64,000 bases of DNA from NCBI GenBank assembly GCA_011009095.1, contig VTPC01000887.1, forward strand, positions 12,907-76,906. The letters are read 5' to 3'. The notes below the pieces were generated by a model that saw only the letters and a list, made by a program, of their open reading frames with translations, was not told the DNA's origin and searched no databases. A program made the translations under genes and the position numbers. Positions 11,401 to 22,532 of the stretch are shown piece by piece (position 1 is the stretch's first letter; each line of letters starts with the position of its first letter). This stretch comes from Ignelater luminosus. Taxonomy: Eukaryota > Arthropoda > Insecta > Coleoptera > Elateridae.

Positions 11401-14400
11401 TTCAGTATTTTCCATCTTCGTACGTCGTTGCCTAGGGGGAGAGGCGCAACTTTTGGCACGGGTGTTGATTTTCCGTGCTCTCCCGGGTGTCTGCACTCCG
11501 AACGCGTCTCGAGCCGCGGCGTTAGCAGGTTTGCGACTTCGAAGTCCCTTTTGCAACTGTCACCGTTTGCGCCTAGCGGCCGCTACCGAGCTCCTTCTCT
11601 ACACCGCGCGAATAGGGGTGTGGCCCTGAAAACCATTTCAGCGCCGTATCCATCTGTTTACCGCGAGTGCAGTTTTCCTCCTGCATACGTTGTTTACTTC
11701 AGTGCCAACATATCCATTACCCCTGTCGAAGGCCCTAACAACGGCCTTCTCAACGTTGCCACCTGAAAATCAACCGCTAGGCACGTGGGCACCTCCAACA
11801 CACCGGGGTTAATGACCTCACAACATCATCACTACGCCAGACGCTATATGGTACAACTTCATCATCCTGCCGAAGATCTTATCTGCTTCCATCCACCACC
11901 AACAACCTCCAACAGTGAGCCGACGCCCCTATCACGCTAACCATCTCGCCAAATCAACTTTAACAAACATCCAACACAAGCCCCGCCAGTAGGGAACGCC
12001 CACCAACATAACTTTAGGTACTTAAAACAAACTAACGACAAATTACATTAACGCCGCTCGCTCTATACCATCAACGCCTTCGCTCCAAAATAAAATCCGC
12101 CTTCACCGGTCGCTGCTAGCACTACCATCCATGCTGCAAGACCGTCAATTCACCGCCTCTTGCTGCATCGAGTCCTTCATGTCCAAACGGCTGGTCAAGT
12201 GTCGATGAACTGGAACGACGACCGTATTCTGCCTCGTGCTCCAATAACCAATGCCATCATTGGAGGCTGAAAAAGCGCCTTAGCGCTTATAACGGCCTCT
12301 CGCCTTCGGCGGGAAATCAACGTTAAAATCTTCAACCAAGCCTTCCTCTAAGGTCTTTTATGAAAATGATCAAACTGATAAGTTCAAAGTTCCTTGCTGA
12401 ATCAAGTTTTCCAAGCTAGTCATGCTGTACCCGTAAGCATAAGCGCTAGAACCCGTAAAATATCAGGAGTAGGCTTGAAAAGTTGTAAATATGGATGAAG
12501 GAATTCATGACTATTCATTGTCTTTACTGACCAAACTCTGCTTGCTTTTTTTCTCATTTTAATCTGCTAATCAATATATATTTAGTCGAAGTAGTTCTTG
12601 AATCATTTCGATAATCTCTACTATTCCAAGATTACCCAGAGTAGGCAGTCTACGAAATAGTAATAAAATGCCAAAAACTGCACAAATCCAGACAAATTTG
12701 AATAAAATTCTTGAACACAAAGACAGCAGGACTATATCCTGTTAGATTGTTCAGAAACAATATTATTTTTAACCAACACTTAGACTCTTCATGCATTTTC
12801 TTCCGTTTATGAAGCTCTATAATATTTATCCACTTACAACCTATGTTAATTCTTTTATTAACTTTTAGTTCAAAACATCTTATGCCCTGTGAAAGTGAAG
12901 ACTTTCATAAATACCTTGTATAAACCAAGTTTGACCAGACTAGATTAATTAGCGTATTAATCATTAATCTTTAATCATCGTAGATCTCCCGAGTTCTACT
13001 TTATATTGACAGAGTTTGATTTTCATTCATTCTTACACAAGACCGAACTTTCCGGACATAACAAAAGTTTAAACATGAACGAGAGCTGGTAATCCTAACT
13101 GGATGCTAACCATGCCAATCAGATCACTAATATTTGTTCATTTCCAATTATGTGTTTTATACAGTGGGATGTAAAGGCGCCCTCTTGCAGCACTCCTGTC
13201 CGTAGATCACTAAATCTTATCATACTACATTGACGCTAAGTCTAGAAGTAAGGTAAGCTGAATGATATGAATGATGATTGTCCTTTACAGGGTGGTCGAA
13301 TGTTTAAAATCAAGAAAATCGAAAATTTACCTAGATTTCTTAGATTTCCACAAAGAAAATTCTTGTCGAGTTGTTCCCAATGTAGTTACAATTACAAAGG
13401 ATGTTTCCAAAGTTCTGGAAATTCGTTCTACATTCTTTATGCCATCAATCTTCGTATGTTGTATCCTAGTTCTATGTAATTTTCATTTAATTTTATACAT
13501 CTTGCCCTACTATAAAACTATATTTCTTTATGCCCTTTTTAAAAAATACTTTTGGGGAGGGTATTTTATTTAATGCAATGCATTGGTTTGCGACTCGTTT
13601 TATGTCGTTAATCTTGGAAATGCAAATCCATGTAGAACTTTTTTTCTAATTGGGAAACTGTTTAAAACATTCTCACTTCGGTGAGCTATTTGTGGTCTTT
13701 TTTTGTTTTACGACAGTGATTGTTGTTTGAACCTCTCCCAGGTAGCATGCAAGCACGCTTACTTCGCTTACTTGATTTGGCAAGTGTACAGCAAACTTGC
13801 TACAAGCTTGATGCTTAAGCGGCAACGTTGGCGCAAGTTGCTCGCTTGATTTACCTTACCTGACAAGTGTATAACAAGCTTAATACAAGCTTGACGTTGA
13901 GCGACTCCATTGCGCATTTTATCCGAGTTATTAAATGCCCCGTCCAAAACAAAATTGACATGTTTCAGCAATTTTTGATAACATTACTAATTAAAGAGTT
14001 ATTCAAGGTGGGAAGTTTTCAAATGAAAACCCTGAACAGTGTAGATAATGTAAATATAGTGTTTAGGTTGGTATAATGTAAATATGCTGTAAATAATAAA
14101 AAATATATAAGTGTGACGTACAAAATGTAAATACCTATGCAGGGCCAATCGGGGGGGGTGGGGGGTGGGCAGGAGAGGCAGCTGCCCTAGGCCTTGCAAT
14201 ATTAGGGGCCTTAACTTGGCAACATTTTGTCTTGTACACAATTTTTATTTAAAATTTTGAAGGGCCTCTAAAATATTAGTTGCTCCGGGCCTCGCATTTT
14301 CTCTGAAAGGCTCTGTCGCTATGTGTATATAATGTAAATATGGTGTAGATACTGTAAATATGTGTATTTATTTTTGCTCGAAGAGGATTATTGTTCCTGG

Positions 14401-17400
14401 AAGCACATTTGTAATTGGAAAAGTGGGAGCTTTAATTAAGTAATTACCATTAAATCTACCAAAATATTTATAATTTCGTGCAAAAAACTAATTTAAACAA
14501 AAGCTATTTTTACTAATTCGTTTCTTTGTTTTGGGATAGCAAATATTAAATATAATATTATAAAAGTGTAATTGCATTTTTAGCATTTAAATTTTCTTTT
14601 CTTGATTTAGGCTTTTAAATAGAAGCTTACATTGAGCTTAAAAACAAGCTAAATTCAAGCTTATTGTAAACTTAATGCATGCTTGAATCAAGCTTGATAT
14701 ACACTTACAGGCTTGACATGTGGAGGCTAGTAAAATAAGCTTGACATAAGCTTAACATATAAGCTTATTTTAAGCTTGCTGTATTCTTCAGGCTTGCTAG
14801 GCAAGCTTGTCGTAAGGTTACAAAACAAGATTGCTGCAAGCTTGTCATATGGTAACTAGGAAGCTTGATACAAGCTTGATATAAGCTGTCAGGCTTGTCA
14901 AGGAAACCTTGTATTAAACTTGCACTTTTGTCATGGCAAGCTTACTTCAAGCTTGTTTCAAACTATTTTTGCTATCTAGGAGTTATATTCTTTAGATTGA
15001 CTTTTTGCCTCCAGGTTGAAGTACGGCATCCACATTTTATTAGCTGTTTATATTATTCAATTGTGAGGCAGCGTTGGTTCTATTAAATCTTTGTTCCGGA
15101 CCTGACAGGTCATGAAGGTTACGCAACAAGCCCTCAGTCCTAAGTGATCGTGCAAAACTGCATGAATTCTTGCAAACTAGTACCTAGACTTCTACTTATC
15201 TTGCAAACAGTTATTCATGTCCTCCATTAATATTCTCACGGCTGCTATGGTCATTTTGCTTACATCAGTAGTTCTACTACGTGAATCATATTTTAGGATT
15301 ATTCTGTCAAATTAACTCAATAATACACATTTCAACTCTTAACAGTCATTAAATACGTCATGTATTTAACACTTTCTCTCTGTTGTGAGCAGGAAATTCA
15401 TAGCATCCTCCATAGACGCAATATTAATATTCTGGAAACAAGTCTGTACTAAGATAGTAGTTAAGCAAAAGCGACCTGTGGTGACTGTTATGGTTAGGAA
15501 AAAATGTTAGAGTTTCTTTGTGCATATTTGAGAATATTTCTCTTATAATTCAGAATAAGATTAGAAGCTCAAAATTGAAAGAGCATATTTATGAATTCAC
15601 CTATGGAGAACCCAAAGGTTATTGCCGATTTAAACAAGTTCAAACTATTCAAATTCTTAACAGCTTCACTTTCATGAAAGCTAGGAATAAAGTAAAAAAA
15701 CTAAAGAAGGAGGAATAGACTACAAAATCTAGACATATTGAAATTATGGTTTTCAATTTGTTTTGGTTTCGAATTGTGTTTAGTTTTTGTTAAAAATTTA
15801 ATATTGACAAGCAGAAAAGAAGGGAGTCATAAAATTTTTCTTCTTGAAAAATTTTCGAATATTTAAATCTGTTCCTGCAACAGGACGAAAAGGTCATAAA
15901 TCTCTAAAGTAAAATCAATCAATTCCAGTGAAAGGTATTGAACGGTTTCTGTAAATTATCACGTAAATTATTTCAATCGGATCTGCAAGAATCGAGAGGA
16001 ACCAAAAAACAATAAATTGTACCTAAAAGTCAAATATTAATTATATGGAACACATCTTCTCATTATGACATGCGATGGCCCACTTGGGATAGAATAACGA
16101 CCTTCAGAAATTCTTGGTCATGAGGGAATCCATTAATTTCTTTATGGTGTTTTCCTGTCTGCCAACTCTTTTCACGACCAAGTAAAGACCATGCTTTAAT
16201 TGTAAAACGATTGCTTTAGTTTTAGTTTCTTTTATTTTTTGTTCCTTTTGCCGTTTAGATGCTTCAGAGTTTTACTATAATATTCTTTTTAATTATCAAA
16301 TACGTACTTAAGTGAAAACAGTTTTAGAAAGTGTTTTAAAATATAGCTAAATGCAATAATCTTAAACATTCTGGTTAAGCTGATGTTCAAGAATAACATT
16401 AACTAATTGAATTTCATCAACATGATCCAATCCGAATGAAACAGATGATATCGATCAATGTTAAAAATAACAAACAGTGTTGGCTGCTTCTTGTGAAATC
16501 TTTAATTAAATCTATAAATAGTTATCAACACTTACGATCCATCCCAGCAGATTTTGCAAAAACATCTCTTTGCAGCTCGTCCATCTGGAATCGAAGTTTA
16601 TTGGCTTCTGCATCTCGGAAAGAGAGCTGTTTGGACAGTTCATTTAATTGACTCTGAAATTTTGCTTCTTGGTTTATAAGGTTTTTCCTGTAACATAAAC
16701 ATAATAATTAGAAAATTATTAGACATTACATATCTCGTTTTTATTTTTAAAAACAGATTTGTGTGGGTGCACGCGTTGAACTAAATCACGTCAAACATGA
16801 AATATACTAAAATTAGATTCACTCATTAATGTTTGGCGCCTTATTTATTTAAATTTTAAATTGCCTATAAAAATGAATTATCGATTTGATAACATACTTT
16901 GCGGCGTCATCTTCTATTCCATTAACTAATGCATGCGTGCTTCCACCACTGTTCAAACCTTTATTCGGTGAAAATTTATTTATAGGAGGCTTCGATAGTG
17001 GTAAATCAACTTTTAATTTAATCGCAGCCCTAACGGTATCACTGATTGGATCATCAATATGAGGAGTTTTTCCGTTCTTTAATTTATCCAAATTATCTTG
17101 TTTATCAGGTGGAGAATGTTCATACGACTGTACCCTCCGGTATTTCGGCTTAGCACCCAAATGCAAATCTGGACTACTAGGTGGTGTATCCGAACCCATA
17201 TCCCTCTTGTTCGAAGGCGATGGGATTTTAGGTGCTATAGCTACAGTCCCATGTCCACATGGCTTCACTGAATTTCTTCGTTGTTGAATCTCATTTTTCA
17301 CCACGTTCGCGTATGATGTAACCGGAGAAGGTGAATGTTTTACGGGTCCATTTTGGCTCACTTCCATACTTTTTTCAGCGGTTTCGGAAAAGCTAGCGGT

Positions 17401-17742
17401 ATTAGAGGCTTTCGGTAAATTCGATTCGATTTTCTCGTTTGTCACGGTCACTTTTTTTTCGTTTTTCGCGGTCACTTCGTCACTAGTTGTTACTCTCACG
17501 GTTTCATTCCCATTTTCTCGTAACCTGGATTCCGGTAAGATATTTGGCATGACGTTAATATTCCCACTTTGCAATGCGCTCTCAGACTTTTGTGTCAACT
17601 TATTTTTACACATATCTTTAGGAGCGCTCGTAGGCGACGGATTATCATCTTTAGGTGAATTTTTTTCCTTGTTTTTCTTATCTTTATCTTTGGTTCCATT
17701 TGATTCTTGATCCTTTTTAGCCCTTTTGAAGAAACTAAACAT
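5115..17742 (-). CDS. Ten-exon gene for a long coiled-coil protein, FAM184-like (tentative)
   Basis: Ten exons join with matching phases into one frame of 3162 nt (1053 residues): 17742-16898, 16687-16536, 9377-9243, 9185-8740, 8676-8233, 8171-7994, 7933-7769, 7707-7395, 5650-5507 and 5454-5115. All introns begin GT and end AG. The start chosen is the ATG at 17742-17740 (MFSFFKRAKK); the codon two places upstream is TTG. Residues 1-281 are basic and Ser/Pro-rich and look disordered. Residues about 283-1000 are Glu/Lys/Gln-rich heptad-like coiled coil. The last ~50 are Ser/Asp-rich, ending DDDFEDALA. No signal peptide or membrane segment is visible. The segment EEKRYFQMKLINIE near the C-terminus resembles the end of FAM184 coiled-coil proteins. 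That name rests on memory of motifs and may be wrong; a cytoplasmic or cytoskeletal scaffold role is only inference. Confidence 0.85.
5507..5650 (-). CDS. Exon 9 of the coiled-coil gene
   Basis: 144 nt, acceptor GGAACAG, donor GTAAGT. It encodes GLQEAIKKLQEQQQKEREEL and a Cys-containing stretch, RKCQCLTK. Confidence 0.86.
6366..7260. repeat. Degenerate tandem repeat of about 216-222 bp in intron 8
   Basis: Three diverged copies line up through shared landmarks: TTGCAACTCA at 6391, TTGCATCTTA at about 6607 and TTGCATCCTA at about 6829. Each is preceded by an AAATTTC...TCAA.TGTTATTC..CTAGCT block where preserved. A fourth, weaker copy may start near 7149 (TTGTATCTTG). No coding capacity is evident. 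Confidence 0.6.
7395..7707 (-). CDS. Exon 8 of the coiled-coil gene
   Basis: 313 nt, acceptor TTTGAAG, donor GTAATT. It begins TQWENLIHQKNEAIRLVEEE and ends ...DADHKI with two bases of a split Arg codon. The intron that follows (7394-5651) holds a degenerate tandem repeat. Confidence 0.86.
7769..7933 (-). CDS. Exon 7 of the coiled-coil gene
   Basis: 165 nt, acceptor TTTTTCAG, donor GTAAGT. It runs RINLEHEKQLKDVEGNW to DQHRSEL. The intron before it is only 60 bp. Confidence 0.87.
7994..8171 (-). CDS. Exon 6 of the coiled-coil gene
   Basis: 178 nt, acceptor TTTTTAG, donor GTAAAA. It runs from VSALKRSLKEKDG to QQHEEEL and ends with one base of a split Glu codon. Confidence 0.87.
8233..8676 (-). 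CDS. Exon 5 of the coiled-coil gene
   Basis: 444 nt, exactly 148 codons, acceptor TTTTAAG and donor GTAAAG. It begins VENLKSYESEVRQLRGL and carries the only Trp in this part (FYWEDRLLQE). Coiled coil continues throughout. Confidence 0.88.
8740..9185 (-). CDS. Exon 4 of the coiled-coil gene
   Basis: 446 nt, acceptor TTTACAG, donor GTGGGA. It is strongly heptad-like (LRAKIESLEIQIEMLEKEKE) and ends KIMSE in phase 0. A 63-bp intron separates it from exon 5. Confidence 0.88.
9243..9377 (-). CDS. Exon 3 of the coiled-coil gene
   Basis: 135 nt from a TTTAG acceptor to a GTAACT donor. It encodes LQAELQAALKESEYVRQRLQ and ends ...SEDLTQKT. The first two bases complete the Arg codon begun in exon 2. 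Confidence 0.88.
10245..10326. repeat. 82-bp direct repeat, copy 1
   Basis: The sequence from TAACATTGGAGTC to CTACTACCAG is identical to 11247-11328. The identity stops abruptly at both ends. Copies this similar in otherwise diverged intron DNA suggest a recent duplication, gene-conversion event or an insertion flanked by direct repeats. Confidence 0.85.
11247..11328. repeat. 82-bp direct repeat, copy 2
   Basis: Identical to copy 1, about 1 kb downstream. It is immediately followed by the GC-rich island. Confidence 0.85.
11400..12340. other. GC-rich island inside intron 2, probably a transposon fragment
   Basis: Base composition changes sharply from A+T-rich flanks to G+C-rich sequence (for example CTCGAGCCGCGGCG at 11507). 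The minus strand has a basic frame (11556-11341: SPPRQRRTKMENTEDD...), and 11770-12260 is C-rich and G-poor on the plus strand. Near the end there is a hairpin series, including AAGCGC-CTTA-GCGCTT at about 12276 and CGCC-TTC-GGCG at about 12303. This could be the 5' part of a retrotransposon on the minus strand, but no family was recognised. Confidence 0.45.
13735..14985. mobile_element. Non-autonomous element with AAGCTTG subterminal arrays
   Basis: The left end reads CTCCCAGGTAGCA (about 13736) and the inverted right end reads CTCCTAGATAGCA (about 14981). Inside each end lie dense, irregular repeats of AAGCTTG/CAAGCTT (13747-13900 and 14620-14960). The centre holds tandem copies of a TAATGTAAATAT...GTGTAGATA unit interrupted by a nested MITE. 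No transposase is present. Subterminal arrays of a short motif are typical of hAT- or Mutator-like elements, but the superfamily is unknown. Confidence 0.5.
14140..14315. mobile_element. Nested hAT-type MITE with 8-bp target duplication
   Basis: It starts CAGGGCC and ends GGCTCTG, an imperfect inverted pair. The flanking 8-mers TACCTATG (14132-14139) and TCGCTATG (14316-14323) match at 6 of 8 positions, as expected for an aged hAT insertion. It is GC-richer than its surroundings and has long G runs. It splits a tandem GTAAATATG-type array, showing it inserted later. Confidence 0.6.
16536..16687 (-). CDS. Exon 2 of the coiled-coil gene
   Basis: 152 nt between a TTACAG acceptor and a GTAAGT donor. 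It begins the coiled coil with LINQEAKFQSQLNELSKQL and ends ...RDVFAKSAGMD, with residue 333 split to the next exon. The intron that follows is 7158 bp, the largest in the gene. Confidence 0.88.
16898..17742 (-). CDS. Exon 1 of the coiled-coil gene (disordered N-terminus)
   Basis: 845 nt starting at ATG 17742 and ending at a GTATGT donor (16897-16896 is the GT). It encodes residues 1-281 plus two bases of 282. The N-terminus MFSFFKRAKKDQE is followed by Lys/Ser/Pro-rich low-complexity sequence with many SP and TP sites such as PPSSPD and YEHSPPDK. No folded domain is recognisable. The exon ends in phase 2, the same phase as the candidate exon at 44237-44445. Confidence 0.85.
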
Positions 17743-20170
17743 TTTCAATAAAAATTCTTTTCTTTGTAAATTTATTTAATTTAAATTTAGTGACGTTTGT
17801 TTTTTTTTTGTTAATATTAAATCTAATACTGTTGATTGTTTAGATACATTTTCATGTTTTTGCAGAAAAAAAGTAATAAAGTCACAGATGCGTTACAAAG
17901 GAAGCAGACGTTTCGGTTGAGTGTCCAAACAGAACTGAAGAGCTTTAGAATTTTATGATCTCTAAGGGGTTTATTTTTAGCCTTGAGAATGAAACCATTA
18001 ACTTTACTTGAAGAAAAAAAAAGAAAATGTCGACTTGAACAAAAATATAATGTAGATGCTTTTCCACTGAAAGTTACATTTCAATAGTTCGTTTTATATT
18101 TAACGTTCACACTTCAAGTTTTGGCAAAACCATCGAACGTTCACGCACTACACCTTAGTCATTGTGTTACGTGAAAAACCCGCCTAATGCAAAATTGTTT
18201 GCTTTACTACATGACTAATAACACTCTCGTTACAATTATAGAATGTATGCATGTATAAAGGTTTTGTACCTCTGCTCAAAAATTACTAAACGGTATCAAA
18301 AGAAAATTTGAATGTTAATAAAATGAGATTTAGCCGTGGATGATGTTTGGAGGGGGAGTTCTGGAAATAGAATGTCTGTGCGTCGACAAGAGAAGATGTT
18401 AAAATAATGACGTTCAAATGCTGGAAATAACGAGGGCGTTCAAGTATATAGATAATTACAGTGTTGAAAAATAAAATTTCTAATTTTCAAAATTATTAAA
18501 AATGTATAAATGTGTGTTGAACAGCAGGAAAATAAGCGTAAGGTAGTTTTTTCAAATTTTAGTTAGAGTTCAATGCTTTTTGTTTGCAATAAATTTCAAT
18601 TAAATTAAAATAGTAGCAATGATAACATCTAACATCTTTCTAAGTCAGAAGTTAGGGATTTATACATTTTGCGAGTCTTGTAAAGATTATACTCTGCTCT
18701 CTGTAGGCAACATAATTATGTTTTTTTGAAGAGTCAACGGTCTTTACACTAAGTAGCTACAAAATACGTTGCCAGAAGTTGAAATTTTGTTAAAATATGT
18801 AAAGCATTTCCTTTATGCTAACAACCTTCATAAGGATGAGGATGCATTTTATACGTGTATATAAGTTACATTGTTGTTTACCTGTTTTCTAGATTTAATT
18901 TATTTATATTTTGTTAATTTTCGACATATATTTCTTTGCTTGATTTTTTTATGCGAATAGTAAATGTGAAAATTGCAAAGTTGTTTATTTTAATGTCTTC
19001 AATTTAATTTTATTATTTAACGTCCTTGTGTTGTTCTATTTTAAGCTTTTCATATAAATATCTCTACTATTTGATTTTTGTAGGAATTTTAATGCAGTTG
19101 ATTTAGTATTTTTCAGACACCTCGTCGGTTGGCTGCTTCATTTTTCTATTGTGAAGACAGTCTATTTACTTTGTGTAAAAAATGTTAGGTATTTCAGAAT
19201 ATCTATATCATCTTTGTGTAGAATCTGTTGTTTTATTATGCTATAGTCGTTGTTTTCTATTGTACTTATAATTTAAATAAAGGATAATTTGCATTGTGCG
19301 ACCCTGTTTCAGTTGAGACTAAACCAGTAATGTATTAGCGAGAAGTGGAGCAGCCACAGTATTAAGTACTAATAACTTGGTAACTTTAGCATTGAAATTA
19401 ATAAAACAATTTAAGATAACCACCATGCCGATAAAGCAACGTTGTATTATGATAATTTCAAAGCTCCTTCAAAATTCTACAGTTGATGAGTTATAAAAAT
19501 TATAACGCATGCAATTACAAATTACAAACCGGGAATAAACCTTAACAAAACTTGAAACGCCACGTCAAAAGAATAACATTACTAACAAAGTATTAGTCGC
19601 TATTGGTTCTAACAGTGGGTTGCTGAGAGTCACTAATAAGTCGCCTTACAGGCATATTTTATTCACAAGAACAATATGAATACAGCACTAAGAATCAGCT
19701 ATTAGAAGAAGAGAAAAAGAACCCTGAACCAGAAGGAGGTTCTTCGGATTCAATTATCTTATTAAGACTTCCGGGAGACGTTAAGAGGAAATTAAGAAAA
19801 CAGTTTCAAGAAGCTGCAAATACTCAAACAGGAAACATTATGCAATACTAAAGCTAATACTAATCTACTGTTCAATCTCAAAACCAAGTTAAGTAGTAGG
19901 GGATTTTCTCAATAGGACTTACAAGGCAGTGAATAAAATAGACGATTACAGTGGCAATACAAAAACAAGAAGCAAAAGCAAATAATGCGGAAGAATACCC
20001 CAGAAGACGTCACAAAACCTTTAAAGAAGCATATCTAGGGAAAGAGAGGATCTTCTTGCACCTTCAACAACGCTGTAATGGACATTCAGATTGCTGTAGC
20101 AGCCCTTTCTGCAACAACTATCAATAAGCAGAAGAACAAGAAAAACAACCTGCTCAGCAAGTCAGACTAA
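17743..20170. other. Sequence upstream of exon 1; no gene recognised
   Basis: A+T-rich, probably containing the promoter of the short-range transcript of the coiled-coil gene. At 19680-20165 the plus strand shows broken frames (LLRLPGDVKRKLRKQF..., HLQQRCNGHSDC) that look like an old mobile-element ORF, but the family is not recognised. Confidence 0.4.
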
Positions 20171-20174
20171 AAAG

Positions 20175-22440
20175 AGGCGGCTACAATTCGTTTCTTCTTT
20201 TTCGTGTGTCGTGACCGCTAACGGTGGTTGATTGTCATGTTGGCTAGCATATTGGCTATCATGGTTTTATTTACGGCTGCTCGAAATAGCTGCAGATTTG
20301 GTTTTTAAGCATGAAGTCGTCCTTCGTCCAATACCCTGTATTTTCCCTTGAACTATCAGTTGTAAACTGGCGTACCTTTCAGTGTTTCTCATTACATGTC
20401 CAAAATATTCTAATTTTCTGAGCTTTATTGTATTTACTATTTCTGTTGTTTTGTTGAGACGTTGTAAAACAGATTCATTTGTTATTCGTCGATAAGCCCA
20501 CATTTCGAAAGCCTGGAAACGTTTTAGTAGCGTATCTGTGACGGTACATGTTTCCACCCCATACAACAGTACAGGAAATACATAGCATCTAAGCATCCTT
20601 ACTCGGAGGTCTATATGTAAGTCGTGGCTGCTTAGAACTTGCTTCATTATTACAAAAGCTGCTCATACCTTAACTATTCTACTTTTAATTTCAAAGCTTG
20701 GGTCCCACTTATCCCTAATTATCGTTCCCAGGTAGGTTAATTTATTTATTCCTTCGAGATTTGTGCTATCAATTTGTATACGGCCATCTTCAGCAGTATC
20801 CTGCTTGTTTATGCTGATGCTGTTGTTAAGTTTTAGCCCATAGTCTTTACATGAGTTATTTATTTTATTCATCAAGTATTGTAGTTGCTCATTAAAGTGT
20901 AGAAAGATTTCTAAAACGTGGCTCATCAAGCTAATCGTTCTATGATTATTGTATTTTGTGGCGTTTTCTTTTTTAATATCGCTACAAAGGTTGATCTGAG
21001 TCAATTTTCCGAAATTATACTTGTGTTGTACACCGGATTGAATAGTTTTGTGAGTGTTCCGATGCTGTGTTCGCCACATAGTTTTAGTGTTTCAGTACAG
21101 ATTTGGTCAGGACCTGTCGTCTTTTTATTTCTTGCTGATTTAATTGCTCTTTCTACTTCATCTTGTGTTATTAAAGGTCCAGATCTAGCGTCGGTTCTTT
21201 GTATTTGACTGTTGTTATCTTCAAATAGTTCCGACACGTATTCTTTCCATCTTTTTAGTTGTTTCTCTATATCTGGTATTCTATTGCCATTTCAGTCTTC
21301 TATACAGTAAAGATGCTACTTCCCATTAATTTTTTATGCAAATGCATATTTGTTTTCATATGTTTTTATCTTTCGACATTCCCGGCAATGCCAATCAGCT
21401 TTTGCTTCTTGAATTTTTCGCCTGATTTCTCTAGATATGCTTTTGTATAGTTGTATCTTATTATTTTTGTATTGTTTTCTTTTTTCCAGTAGGATCTCCT
21501 CTGTGATCCAAGATTGTTTAGTTTGTTTTTCTTTTGTAGTTAGTGTACTTTGGGTTTCTTGAAATATTCTCTTACAATCCTTCCAGAGTTTTCAGGGTTA
21601 TTATCTTCTTGAATTTCGTCGAATCGCTCATCCAGCTCACTTGTTATTTCTTGGCAAAGTTCTTTAGAGTTTAGCTTTTGAAGGTCCATCCTTATTGGTG
21701 TTTTGTTAGGTTTCTTTGTTTGTTTGAAACGCATTCGTATTTTTCCTACCAGCATGTTGTGATTTGAAGACACATCAGCCTCGGAATGTGTTTTCACTGA
21801 TAATATTAAATTTTTATATTTTTTATTAACGCATATAATAATTAATTTGGTTTCTCATTATCTTCTGTTGCGTGTGTGCGGGTGAAGTCCAAGTACATAT
21901 ATAAGCGTCGCTTTGGAAGCTGGAAGAATGTGTTAGTTATTACCAGTTCTGTTTCCGCACAAAACCTTGCGAACTATCACCTCTGTCATTACGATTTTCC
22001 AGTCCAAAGTCTTCAATTATAGAATCTTCTCTGCCATTACCAATTTTGGTATCCATATCGCCCATGAGAATTGCTACTTCATGTCTTATTGTCAAATTAC
22101 AAACCCGTTCTAAATCACGATAAAATTCTTCCACTATGATTCTATCCGAGTGTTGTATAACGCCAGTAACAGTTCTGGTAGCTTCTTTCGAGAGAATTAT
22201 TGCAACGCCATTTCTATGATTGACACTGTCTTCTCCTACGTAGTAAACAGAGTGATCATCATCAATTATTGTTTGTCCGGAACTAGGCCATTGCGTTTCG
22301 CTTACACCGAATATGTTTATGTTTAGTCTTTTTATTTCATTAATGGTATTTGTATTTTTCCAGCTTCGTACATACTATTGATATTTCATGTGGCTAGTTT
22401 ATGTATCTTGGACAGTTTAAATCTAGTTGTCAAATTTGAT
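20175..22440 (-). mobile_element. RTE/BovB-like LINE copy A, internally deleted
   Basis: Minus-strand pieces follow RTE order. The endonuclease starts at about 22440-22140 (LATWN, NINIFGVSETQWPSSG, HRNGVAIILSKEA) and continues at 22134-21940 (AILMGDMDTKIGNG). The linker lies at 21797-21000 (KKTTGPDQICTETLKL). The reverse-transcriptase start (NHRTISLMSHVLEIF, about 20960) jumps directly to YLMNKINNSCKDYGLKLN, so the catalytic core is deleted. The C-terminal domain follows at 20647-20267 (LRVRMLRCYVFPVLLYG, AFEMWAYRRITNESVLQRL). The 3' end lies near 20175. Several frameshifts. It cannot encode a working enzyme. Confidence 0.85.
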
Positions 22441-22532
22441 TCGTTTGCCAACTGTAATTTATGGGAAGGGATAAAGTTAAAAGCCCCACAAACAAATAAG
22501 GGTCACGTAACACAAATTTTAATAAGTAAAAG

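Larger units (their letters stand above)
9378..16535 (-). other. Intron 2 of the coiled-coil gene, filled with repeats
   Basis: This 7158-bp intron carries an 82-bp direct repeat, a GC-rich island and a compound element with AAGCTTG arrays, listed separately. The rest (9450-10240, 12340-13730, 14990-16530) is A+T-rich with no motif I recognise. Confidence 0.7.

Noticed and set aside
11400..12340. Bacterial contamination or horizontally acquired gene
   Set aside because: No long reading frame or bacterial gene structure; it lies continuously within intron sequence and looks more like a retrotransposon part.
17743..17748. Start of the coiled-coil protein two codons upstream
   Set aside because: The codon at 17748 is TTG, not ATG; the first ATG in this frame is at 17742.
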